Source: Nematostella vectensis | Lineage: Eukaryota > Cnidaria > Anthozoa > Actiniaria > Edwardsiidae | Assembly (NCBI RefSeq): GCF_932526225.1 | Contig: NC_064047.1 | Coordinates: forward strand, 7,811,501 to 7,875,500 | Reading direction: 5' to 3' | Length of the DNA: 64,000 nt | Shown here: one piece after another, positions 24,061 to 37,926 of the stretch | How positions within the stretch are numbered: position 1 is the stretch's first letter | How the letters are laid out: the number at the start of each line of letters is the position of its first letter | The notes under the pieces: model-generated | What the model saw: the letters and a program-made list of their open reading frames with translations, nothing else | Databases searched by the model: none | What the model was told of the DNA's origin: nothing | Program-made: the position numbers and the translations under genes

Positions 24061-25362
24061 GTAGGCTCCCAATAGGGTGTTATTAACGGTTACCCCAAGG
24101 TCCTTTGCGAAGGGACAACCAGGAGGGCATTGTCACCCAAGGTATAGGGGTTGACAGCAAGAGATGAAGCTTCGCTGAGGCGTTTCCTAGATGAACCCTC
24201 CTTTCTCATTTGATTCAGAAGCTTGTATTTTCCACTGAAACAATACCAATTGCCTCCCCACCCCCTGAAGGCCACAAAAAATCAAATGGGTGCCCCAGGC
24301 CCTCATTATCGTGGTTAACAGAATTGAACTCTATTTGCATGTGCTTGTTCAGGAGAGGACCATGACATTTTGATTGCTTTTCCAAGCTATTTGTCCTACC
24401 TTTCTCCTGTAGGTCAAGTTTTCCAGCAACACAATTTCTGGTTGTGGCCAAGTGTCGACATATAGGTTTGCATCTATAAGACTTTTATTGCTTCTTTGCA
24501 TCTGCATAAGTTTGCCAATAAGCTGGAGAAGAAAGTAGACTTTCCCCTTGAGCCAAAACATAGCTCATCTTTACATGTAACTTGCAAGAATTGGTCAACA
24601 ATGACGGAAGGGTAGCAATGTTATTGGTCAAATATGTGCCATCCCTTTAAACAAAAAGGACTGTAAATCATTTTAATACCCACTCTAAATTTTATAATCA
24701 CTTAAGGAATTAAAAAATTGTGTTTGCTTTGAGGATAGAATGCCTGTGATAATATGCATTAGAAAGAAGCCACCAATATGACTTTAACACTAGATGTTGG
24801 TTGATTGCAAAAGCATAATTTAAACTGTCTATAAAACATTACAAAATGCTGAATCAGCTGTAATTTGAAAACCTGCTCTGTTTTCAATGGAAGTGAAAAC
24901 AATTGGTGGTTGCTTCAAGAGCTCTAAAATAATGGGAAATTTTGCAAATCCCTTTTCATGTTTTTTTTTAAATTTGTAAAAACCCTCCTGTTTTAGATGA
25001 AAGATATATACCAATGAAATGTTGAGTTTGCATTAACATACATATACTTATGAACAAGTCAATCAATTGAAACCCAATGGTTTCAGGGATGGGCTAAGGG
25101 TCACGCTAAGGGATCACATGACCTTTTTGGTGGCAAATTCAAGCCAAAATAACACAGAAATTACTATGCCCGTCACGCCAGAGAACGATGAAAAAAGTAA
25201 AATCTTTAAATGAAATAAACTCTTTTCTGGGAAAACAATTTCTGACTTTATTTGTAAGCACTAAATATATTTAGCTTTTTGTTGCTGTTATTTTGCTGCT
25301 GCAGAAAGCCTGAGCTCGTGCTGTTTGCCACTCAAATAGTCATGTGATCAAATAGCATAAAG
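24061..25362. other. Region with weak open frames only
   Basis: Minus-strand frames near 24,120-24,560 (for example one with PEIVLLENLTYRRK) have splice-like borders but phases that do not join, and no recognised domain. AT-rich remainder; nothing else supported. Confidence 0.4.
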
Positions 25363-26184
25363 GCCTGGCTAAACATTCAAACATGTTTGTCAAACATTGA
25401 AATTGAATTCTTGTGTGAGCAGGTTTTGGGAGGTGGCTAAACCACAGGCAGCCCAAGCTCATTATATGTAATTTGACGGTCAAAATTCAAAATCTTCAAA
25501 ATTGTATAAATAAAATGACTCGCAATGACTCACTTGTTGTGTTGTTTATTGCTCGACCGAGTTTGAAGCCATTCGGCAGGGATTTTACAGGGTTACTGAG
25601 TTTTCTTCCCCACTAATTCTTATTAGCAGGAATGCTGCAAATTGTCGGTATGCGCGGTCCAATTTTTATTAAATATCTGTAGGTCATGCAAATAACATTG
25701 CCTGCATACACATGCGAGATTTGGACTCATTTAAGGCCATCCAAACCAGATTCGTGGCCTTCTAAACCAGATACGCAAGCCAGTAAGTGTCAACAATTTT
25801 CCACCCACCCACCTCCCCTTCGGCGACATGGAAACAACTATCTGAGCAAGCTTGTCGCTGACACTGTCCGCATTCAGCCGCTCATTGCCTCGGCCAAGCC
25901 ATTTCCCATAACTCAATTCCCGCCCAAGACAATGAGCGGCTTTGTCACGCAAATAAAAATGGTTTACCATAAATAGTTGCGGGCAATGTTTTGTTTGATG
26001 AATGGCTGAACGATAAAACATTTGCGTTCAACACAAATGTTTGATGAAAATGTTTTGATCTCGTTCAAACATCTATACGTGTTGTGGAAGCCAATTGAGT
26101 GCCATGTTGTGTAGGTGGCTAACATACAAACACTTGCGTCAAATGCAATGTTTGACAAACATGTTTCGATGTTTAGCCAAGTCC
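25363..26184. mobile_element. ~820-bp TIR element, partly inside the segmental duplication
   Basis: Left end about GGCCTGGCTAAACATTCAAA continuing to CATGTTTGTCAAACATTG. The right end, inverted, reads ACTTGGCTAAACATCGAAA continuing to CATGTTTGTCAAACATTG. Termini match for about 36 bases. The left breakpoint of the tandem duplication (25,536) falls inside it, so the second copy (to about 28,120) has only the right part. Confidence 0.7.
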
Positions 26185-27483
26185 CCTGTTGATTAGCAAC
26201 AAACAGCCTGAACTTTTCTAATAAAGAAGGTGGGGGGGGGGGGGGGGGGGGTATACTCAATAAAAACCGTAATGTCCTTGATGTTCATGTAAAGTTTTAA
26301 GAATCTACTTTCTTAAAACTTGTGTACACAAGAGCGTCAAGGACATCATGGACTTACCCCATACATTGTGAGTCAGGCAATGGTAAGTCATGCGAATTCC
26401 TAACATCAATTCATGTGTAAGTCGATCATCACAATCTTTCTTAGCTTTGTTATAATGACATTCTAAACATCTCCTTAGCTTTCTTACCGGAGCAGATCTT
26501 GGAATATCTCCTCTGAGATGAACAATGAGATCCGGTGCGCGTGTAAACGATAAACTTTGAAGAGCCATATTTGCTGTTTTTTGTTTTCGCCGTTACGATT
26601 GGGATCCCGTTGTAAGAAAGTTTTGAGAAAAGGCTGGGGAGAGACTATCAGTCGTTCAAATAGTTTTTCGGTTTCTAAAACCTTTTCCCATCGGAACCGC
26701 GTCACACTAACCGTTTCATTTTGAAGTCAGAATACTTATTTCAACAATATTAACATCAAGCTCGCTCGGCTAATACAGATTCTGTAATAGACTTTCTAAA
26801 ACCATTGAAAGCCTGGACTACCTGTGCCCGAAGTAGCATTCGTTCGCTGCAACGTTTGTGATTGGCCACTCAGATTACGCAAGTCTAGTATTATTGTTGG
26901 GTACCCTTTGTTTTTCTTTGTCCACAAACTCTATCTTTGCGATGCGCGCGTGTAAGCAAGACTTGGGTGCAACGCTGTAAAGCTTCAAAATGACGTCCAA
27001 ATACGTAAAACAAGCCAAAGAAGCACAAGAAAAACAGACGGTGGTGCTCGACAGCAAAATCAATTTTAACCCTAAGAGATAGCACAAAGGGCGTGGTCAA
27101 CAACAATTCTTACCCCTAAGAGATAGCAAATTGGGTGTGGTCGAAGGAATTTTTAACCCTGAGAGATGGCATCAAAAAACAATGCTCGTTTTAATTGGCT
27201 GACGGATCCGGTATTGTTATGTTACCGACAAAAAAGTCGAAAGTATTAAACGATCAGTTGACTTGTGGTTTATTGTAAAATAAGATAGCAGAATCGGAAA
27301 AATACTCCTCCCCCGGCGTGAAAACCCTAAAACTTAGCAGAATCGGAAAAATCCTAAAACACACCCTAAGAGTTAGCAGTTGGTAATAATTTTTTTACCC
27401 TAAAAGATAGGTCGAGCACCCCCGTCTACTTTTCTGGAGAGTCCTTATACACACAGGTGAAAAGCCACATCAGTGTCTCCAGT
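25536..27483. repeat. Tandem segmental duplication, copy 1 (~1.95 kb)
   Basis: Nearly identical to 27484-29409 with scattered substitutions, a 13-base indel near 25,770 and a difference in a poly-G run (about 20 versus 11 G). It ends inside a C2H2 zinc-finger sequence (ACAGGTGAAAAGCCACATCA), where it abuts copy 2. It includes six spaced copies of an ACCCTAAGAGATAGC-like motif at 27.06-27.41 kb. Confidence 0.95.
26358..26568 (-). CDS. Hypothetical first exon in duplication copy 1
   Basis: Open from ATG 26568 to a good GTAAGT donor (phase 1, 70 codons), containing RSAPVRKLRRCLECHYNKAK and a histidine/cysteine-rich end. The same exon with one residue change is preserved in copy 2 (28494-28284). 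No domain recognised and no downstream exon found, so function and even coding status are open. Confidence 0.25.
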
Positions 27484-30670
<3,187 letters not shown>

Positions 30671-31832
30671 TACACGTTAAGGTGAAAAGGCAAATCAATG
30701 GCTATCACTCTAAAGTCTGTTAGGTTTTGTTATGTTATTATTAGCTGTAATTTTGCAGTGGAGTGCTGTATTTTTTTGCATGTTTTTTAAGTTAGAACTT
30801 GAAAGTTTTTTTAAAAAAATCTTGTTGATTTTTTTAAATAAATTGATCTTGTTGATCCATCCCTTATTGGCATTATATGCTATCATTTAATGATTTCCTT
30901 TTTTCGCAAAAATATTGTAACGGTCAGTTTCGAACACCAGTTCGGATTCAGATGGCTTGAACTTTTAGTGGGAGGATCAAACGAGAAAGGAGAACAACGA
31001 AATCCAACCACGCAAGACAGCGTCGGGACAGAACTAAATTTATTACAGCTACATAAATTACACACGTGCAGCCCAAATATGGTAAAATGTAACACAGGCT
31101 ACCCAAACTTAGGAAAAACACATGCACACTACAAAAATACTCATGCACACAAAATAAATTTAAGTCCATTTCACACTCTTACAATATAATACTCTGGCAG
31201 GGCAGAGAAAATTACTACTGGTAGCTACAGGTAAAACTATGGACTTATAAAGCCCTGAACAATAGGAAAAAAACCCTTTCCCAAGGTTAGGGCTTTGTTG
31301 TGAAATTTGTAAAACCTATAACTGCATATGGCAGGAACTTCACAAGAACGCATGCTCTAATTGGTTCGCTATCAAAGTTATGGACAGCTGAAACTCAAAA
31401 TATGGATTCAATTTGCAAAACGACCAACAAAAATTTTTTTTAATACAGTATACCCGAACTAATATTGAGCTGATGTTAACCTAAAATAAATCTATTTTTT
31501 TTTTTTTACAGATTGGCTTCAACTCCCTGTCTTTGACAATTTCCTGCCAATGGTGCGAAAATTTCACATTTGCTGAAATTTTTCTTGGGAGAACATAAGT
31601 AGCAAACTTTTTGTCTCTTAATAAGAAGGAAACAACAAATCTCTCAAAGTTTTTGACTGATAACATATCCACATATTTTAAAATAAACTGAGGGTGAGTA
31701 ATAGTTGTATTCCCCAGTCATGTATCACCCTCCCATGTGACCCCATCAATCTATGAATCAGAAATGTGTTTGTTTTTGAAGGCGGAGGGCATCTCTATCA
31801 ACACACACATTTTTACAATATTTGTTTACTGT
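30671..31832. other. Intergenic region after the zinc-finger array
   Basis: AT-rich, with A- and T-runs. Open frames under 100 codons without recognised domains. Nothing supported. Confidence 0.5.
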
Positions 31833-31838
31833 TTTATT
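31833..31838 (-). terminator. Candidate polyadenylation signal of DNAJB13
   Basis: AATAAA on the minus strand about 135 bases after the DNAJB13 stop codon. Confidence 0.55.
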
Positions 31839-31972
31839 CAGATATAATAAAACAGAAACTCTTAACTGTTCTAATCCAAGTTACAAGCTATTTAATAATC
31901 TGATCAAAAAGTTATTTACACACTATAAACAGCAGGTTTTCTCCCTACAATTGCAAGTATTATGTACATGCT

Positions 31973-34900
31973 TTAGAGTAAAGCTTCCTTTAGCAGCCGT
32001 TTCTGTTCAGGACTAAGGTGATTGGGAAACTCAATATTGAATTGGATGATAAGGTCTCCTCTCTTGTCTGGGTTCTTGGAGATTGGCATGCCCTCCTCAG
32101 GTACCACCTTTTGGTATTCAGGTCTAAAAATAAAAGAAAAATGTCGATTAAACTACTGTATATACCAGATTTACTCAATAAGCGCCTCCCTCGAATAAGA
32201 GCCCCCTTGAACCAAAACTATTTATAAGTGCCTCTCTCGAATAAGCCCCCCCCCCCCCTCCCTAGTAAATATCATAATCTGTTGCTGCTCATATTCAAAA
32301 TACATTTTTTCACGTTGGAGCACATAAGACTCTGGACAATAAGGAGGTAAATATTTAATTACGGAAGTTTATTGAAAAAGCTACTTCAAGCTGTACGAAA
32401 ATATAGAGACAGAGAAACAGTTTGTAGTAGTAAAATATTGGCTCGGCCTTTTTGTGCAAAGCTCGTCCTTTTGAATAAGCACCTCCCTCGAATAAGCGCC
32501 ACGTCTGAGAGTCGTGAAAATTGCCTGTGCGCTTATTTGAGTAAATATGTTAGTAGAAGATTTTCAGCTTTGTTCACTTAAGTATTAGGCAAAAATGTAC
32601 CAGCTTATTTCGCCAACTGCTATCAAAGACATTCAAATACTCACTTAACAATGTCATTCACTGGGATGCTGATTAGCCTACCATCAAGTGTTGGAACATC
32701 AACTACACATCCCGTCAAAGCCTGAAGAAGAAAGGTAATTTAGTGAAGCAAATGCTGTAGATTGGTTTAGTGCTCTATTGAGAGGGCTAAGAATGCTATT
32801 TTGAATTTTGCTGTTCCACAAAGTCAGTGATTTTTTGCTCTGGACTCCACCTTGCATTGTTCTCTAGACATGCCCCTGTATAATGTACTGTACTGTACCA
32901 CTAAGTTACTGTGCCAATCCAAAAGGCTCACCTTGCCAAGGGGAACAGTGGCTATATAAATAAGGTTGTCATTGTCCCTCTTGAATATAGGGTGTGGCTT
33001 GTCTTTCACGATAAAAACAATGTCAGCTACGGAAGGAGAAACATGCATATTTATCAGATGCCACTAATTAAGTGTCTCCCTCTATAAAAAATCTCTATAA
33101 AAACACAAAAACCTTAGAAACTCTCAATTGTAACCACCTTACATTGTTATGCAACTTGAAGCTGCTTCAGAACAATCAAATACAACAGAGTTTCAGTACC
33201 GTACATATATTTCAGACAGGAAAATGCATCTGTTATACAGATTTTTCTGTTCAGGTTTCTTTTATAAAACTTAAGAATTTTAATTCAGGACTTCTGCTTT
33301 GGTTTGTTATATAAGGGTTGTTAAATGAACATTTACATGTACATTTATTTGTAAAAGTGATTCAGACAAAAAATAAAACTTAACACATATCAAAAATTAA
33401 AAGGTAAATTTTACAGTAATTGTGATCCTAAATGAAAGTATAGAAGCAAGCTTTGTCCTATTAGATCTGTTGCAGGCTTCGAAAGCTGGGGCCGGGGGAG
33501 GGGGGGGCATGATACAGTAACACAAAGAAAATATTTAGGGGGAATGCCCCTACTGGAAAAACCTTATATAATTGTTTTATTGAAAAAATACAGCTAGGCC
33601 CTGCCCAGTAATACTGACCTGGTATGTTATTTGGGCCCTGGTCTCCCTCTTTAGGGAATGTAATCTTTGTGCTAGCCCTCCAGCCCCGCTTCACATTGAT
33701 TGTGAGGATTTTGTCCCTGATGTTTGAGGTATGCCCATCTTCATTCATAACCTTCAAAGTAAGATATCAAACTTGATTAGAGATTATTTCAATAAGTCAA
33801 TAATAAGCACACACCAATGTACGAAATACAGGCAAATATGTAGGATTTGCTGGGTCATAAGTATCATACTATATGGAAAAAGGATAGGATTTGACGATCC
33901 TTCGATAAGAAATGACCAAGAGGTGTGTGAACACACTCTCCTCACTCCCTCTGTACACTTTCGAAATATGCTAGTTCTTATTAAACAGATTTAGTAAATA
34001 TAAATCCGGCAATAAGCATTAAAAACAGCTTGATACCAGGTTAATTTTGAAACCTCTGATTTATACAAAAATCACATTCAACAAAGTGCTAACAGCCACC
34101 ACCAGCCTTCCTTTGTATACACTACTTAGGAAAAAAAAGTGCTCACAATCAAATTTTTGCTGGGTCTAACATGGCCACATTTCCTACTTGACATAAAGGT
34201 TCTTAGTAACTTCTTAGGAAACCATGTCTTAAGGACATACTCCTTAAAGCCCCCCTTTTTTTTGCTCCGACGAAGGGCTAACGCTTGAAACGTCAGCGCA
34301 ACCACTCTGTTTCACAGAGACGTCCAACATACCTTTTCAACCTTGCGTTCCTTAAAGCTGTCACATATCTCAAAACTCACCCTTCTAGATATCTTCATTT
34401 TCTTAACGCAACCCTTAAAAACTTCCTCAAGGGTTAAATAAAGCTCCCTTTCAATGGGAGGGTCTTGTTTTCTCCTGCCGCGCCCATGAATTCCGCCAAA
34501 CCCAATATCTGGATCATAGCTGTCAAACAGCTCTGAAAAGGGATTGTTGCCTCCAAAGAATTCTCGAAAAACTCTGTTGGCATCGCCGTGAAAGGTGTAG
34601 CCTTGTGTCCATGCATCTGGAGAAATAGCAAGATATTACAGTAATGTATGAGCATCAAGAGAAGTTTGTTAGTTAGGAGTAAACGTCTGGGGTGAGATTC
34701 TGGTTCATCTTTAAGAGGTGATTATAATGGCATGAAAAAACACAATATATAGCATTGAAAAGATATTCATGCAATTTCATGTTTTCGTATAATACTTTGA
34801 ATCATAACGTATCGTTTTAATAAAGCATCAGACAATCAAAGTTTCCTAACAAAAAGATACTTTTTTAATGTTTACACTAAACAAAGGATGAGTCAATCGA

Positions 34901-37346
34901 CATCCTTTAACAAATGAATCTAATTGTGACAACTAATGTAGGAACAACTCATAAGCATCATATTTGCAAAATGACGCATATGCAACAATGAGCTTCAAAT
35001 TATAAAGCCTTGTTTATTTAAATTGCTAAATGCTAGTTGCATTTGCACATCTTTATCAAATCTGTTGCTTAATCATTCAAGTGTTTTTTAGCTCCTTATC
35101 ATGCTGTTACACCTACAGTACAGTTAGTACTTTATTTTGTGTTTTCTTATGGCATATAGTGAACATTAAACAATTCACAAACCTTTTTCAGGCACTCCAG
35201 ACTTTAATCCTTCTTCACCAAACTGGTTGTAGATGGCTCTTTTCTTAGCTAGAATCAATGAAGGAATTAACTTAATACAATTCCATATACTAAAATGTTT
35301 GTGATTTACTTTCAGACCCAACCAACCCCTTATATTCACTTTCTTGTATTTCTTTTTGAGGGTGGGGGGAGGGGAAGATGGGGACTCCAAATGCTCACTC
35401 CATACCCTTCCATCACCCTATACTCACTCCCTTGTATTTCTTTGGGAGGGTGGGGGGAGGGGAAGATGGGAACTCCAAATGCTCTCTCCATACCCTTCCA
35501 TCCCCCAATATTCACTCCCTTGTATTTCTTTGGGAGGGTGGGGGGAGGGGAAGATGGGAACTCCAAATGCTCACTTCATACCCTCCTATCCCCCCATATT
35601 CACTCCCTTGTATTTCTTTTTGAGGGTGGGGGGAGGGGAAGATGGGAACTCCAAATGCTCACTCCATACTCTCCTATCCCCCCATATTCACTCCCTTGTA
35701 TTTCTTTGGGGGGGTGGGGGGAGGGGAAGATAGGAACTCCAAATGCTCACTCCATACCCTTCCATCCCCCCATATTCACTTTCTTGTATTTCTGTGGGAG
35801 GGTGGGGGGAGGTGAAGATGGGAACTCCAAATGCTCACTCCATACTCTCCTATCCCCCCATATTCATTTCCTTGTATTTCTTTGTGAGGGTTGGGGTATG
35901 GGAGGAATGGGGTGATGGTAAGCCAAACAGAAAATCATATGACAAGTTGATCAATACTTGAAGTCTTGTTTGAGCAAGCTGCCCCAATCATAAGATTATT
36001 ACTGAGTTCAATGTCTTAATGTCTCATATAATGTATTTTTAGTCCCACAATCTTGTAAATAGATATTCTTATCACATCATTAACTGTATAATCCTATGGA
36101 GTCTGGGCAAACCCCGGGAGTCGAGAGTCGGAAAGATATCTAAAATATCGAAGAGTTTGTTACTTTTCCTCGCTCATAAAACATTGCATAGCCACTGCAT
36201 TATTATGAAAATTGGTCTCCTATTTCTTGCAAGAAGACTTCTGGTGTCCCACAGTTTTCTTTTACAAATAGAAGATTATACAACAAGCTCCGTATGAACT
36301 AGCTTCCAGAAACCACGACGAAACTCAGTAAATATATTGCAATGCATGCTCAGCGATGCAATGAGCAATTCATTCTCTACGGCATGCCCCCGCCCCAATA
36401 TTTAAAAATAATTTTAAGGAGATGATTAGTTGATACGGAAGTTATTGCATAATACTTCCATTTGTTACATTTGTAAAGTCTCACAAAAACCATGGTTGTC
36501 ATCTCACAAGAAATAAGAAACCGATTGTCACAATGAGACTGTGGCTATGCAATATTTTAAAGATAATAAAATTCTTGAGCGACAAAAAGGTAAAACTCAA
36601 TATTTTACTCTCGACTCTGGGGTTTACCCAGACTCAATCCTATGGTGGAAGAGACAACCTTAAGCACTTGCAAAGGTAAACAATCACCAATATTCTGTAC
36701 AAGATGTGGTTTAAATACATAACAAAATTAATTACAAAGCATGTCACTTTTCGTTCCACAACCATCAAAAAGAATATTTATTCCACGTATAACCTTTACT
36801 GATTGGTAACCGTTTGACAGATTTTGATGATAGTGATTTTGATGAAAGAGAGCCTCTGGTATCAAGGGTAGATACAATAAGTCGTGTTTATTGCATTGCA
36901 ATGTTATTATATAGTAACCCATGCCTCAGAGGGAGAGATAAATTGTATGATTATACATAAAAGTACAATCCGTACAACACGTCGTTGCATTTTTTATGGA
37001 ATTAAATACTTACGATCGCTGAGGACATCATAGGCTTCTGCAGCCTGTCTGAATTTCACTTCCGCGGACGGCTCCTGGTTTTTATCCGGGTGGTACTTGA
37101 GAGAAAGTTTCCGATATCTACATTATACAAAATTAAATAAATGAACCGAAGGAACTTTTATAAGTTACCCTTCTAGTTTTCGACCAAAAAGACGAATTGA
37201 AAGTGAACATCCTAACTCAAGTTTTAACAACAAATTTATAAAATGCTAACAGTTAATAAAACAATATAATCGACTTACTCTTTCTTGATATCTGCATCCG
37301 TGGCGCTTCTCGTTAAGCCAAGAATATCGTAATAATCTAGACCCAT
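31973..37346 (-). CDS. DNAJB13: DnaJ homolog subfamily B member 13
   Basis: Eight exons: 37346-37279, 37117-37014, 35248-35183, 34616-34381, 33751-33619, 33026-32932, 32721-32645 and 32123-31973. All have GT-AG borders and matching phases; 310 codons including TAA, or 309 aa (human is about 316). The J domain starts [11 protein letters not shown] and has the HPD tripeptide at 32-34, needed to stimulate HSP70 ATPase. Next come [24 protein letters not shown], then the type II substrate-binding region ([60 protein letters not shown]). The usual DNAJB Gly/Phe stretch is short and there is no zinc-binding region, both typical of DNAJB13. The family member sits in radial spokes of motile cilia and sperm flagella. 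It is head to head with MDN1. Introns contain a minisatellite and TIR elements. Confidence 0.95.
32165..32525. repeat. Dispersed repeat with CCTCGAATAAGCGCC motifs (DNAJB13 intron 7)
   Basis: AATAAGCGCCTCCCTCGAATAAG at 32,178, a decayed version near 32,230, and AAGCACCTCCCTCGAATAAG near 32,478, with an inverse GCGCTTATTTGAGTAAAT at the right end matching ATTTACTCAATAAGCGC at the left. The inverted ends, about 360 bases apart, suggest a small TIR element. Confidence 0.6.
34265..34296. other. Hairpin motif in DNAJB13 intron 4
   Basis: CCGACGAAGGGCTAACGCTT followed by GAAACGTCAG. GACG pairs with CGTC and an inner GGGC/GCTT pairing is possible, with GAAAC placed as in a hammerhead ribozyme core. 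The CUGANGA box has C at the second position. Seen as a structure only; activity is not established. Confidence 0.3.
35290..35915. repeat. ~88-bp G-rich minisatellite in DNAJB13 intron 2
   Basis: About seven copies of a unit containing CTCCCTTGTATTTCTTTGGG, GGTGGGGGGAGGGGAAGATG and ACTCCAAATGCTCACTCCAT. It ends about 40 bases from the exon 3 acceptor (on the minus strand). Reading frames through it are artefacts. Confidence 0.95.
36100..36636. mobile_element. ~537-bp TIR element with 9-bp target duplication (DNAJB13 intron 2)
   Basis: Left end AGTCTGGGCAAACCCCGGGA with GTCGAGAGT following. The inverted right end is GAGTCTGGGTAAACCCCAGA with GTCGAGAGT. ATCCTATGG flanks it directly on both sides (36091-36099 and 36637-36645). 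A 9-bp duplication fits Mutator-like transposases. No coding capacity. Confidence 0.85.
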
Positions 37347-37926
37347 TTTGGAGTACAGTTCTTCGATCTTTTGCAAATGGCTGACTGGCGTTATGTTGTG
37401 TTGCCCTGGGAGATGGCGCAGGAAGACTGGATCCAACCACAGGAATACCATTTCATTCCTTTCATTCTTTGTAAAAATTACTTGAAAAAGACACAGTTCC
37501 ACGATCTATTTCGCATATAGTAAAAGCACAATAAAAACAAATATTTTAAGGTAAAAAGGCGCAATAATGATCTTAGTAACAAGAGGTCATGAGTGCCACT
37601 ATTTTATGTCACTACTGTTTTTTTTAACAATTTGTAAATTTGTTTTACAACGTATTATTTATACAATCAAACTTATTGATTTTGTAATATGCAGCATGCT
37701 TTCTGACGGACGTTTATTATCATCATTATTTCGATTTGTTATGTTTTTTTTCGGTTTACCTGTGGTTACCTGTGTAAGTATGCGGCTTTCACAAAATTGT
37801 ATATCGCAGGCTCAGCAAAACAATCCCTCGTGGTTTGTACGAGTTGTGTGTACTATCTTTTCTACATTCCTTTTAAAACGCGATGGGTTAGTTTTGGACG
37901 AATAGCGGCTTGTGCTATCTTCAGAA
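37347..37926. promoter_or_regulatory. Shared 580-bp region between DNAJB13 and MDN1 start codons
   Basis: Head-to-head start codons only 580 bp apart must contain both 5' UTRs and probably a bidirectional promoter. The region is AT-rich without an obvious TATA box or CpG block. A 112-codon frame crossing it (37567-37905, plus) has no domain and is not taken as a gene. Confidence 0.5.

Noticed and set aside
24090-24561. A two-exon gene on the minus strand next to the LINE
   Set aside because: Donor and acceptor candidates have incompatible phases and the products match nothing I recognise.
35295-35915. 206-codon frame through the 88-bp array
   Set aside because: Repeat artefact within a DNAJB13 intron on the opposite strand.
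37567-37905. 112-codon plus-strand frame upstream of MDN1
   Set aside because: Hydrophobic low-complexity product with no domain, located in the divergent promoter region.
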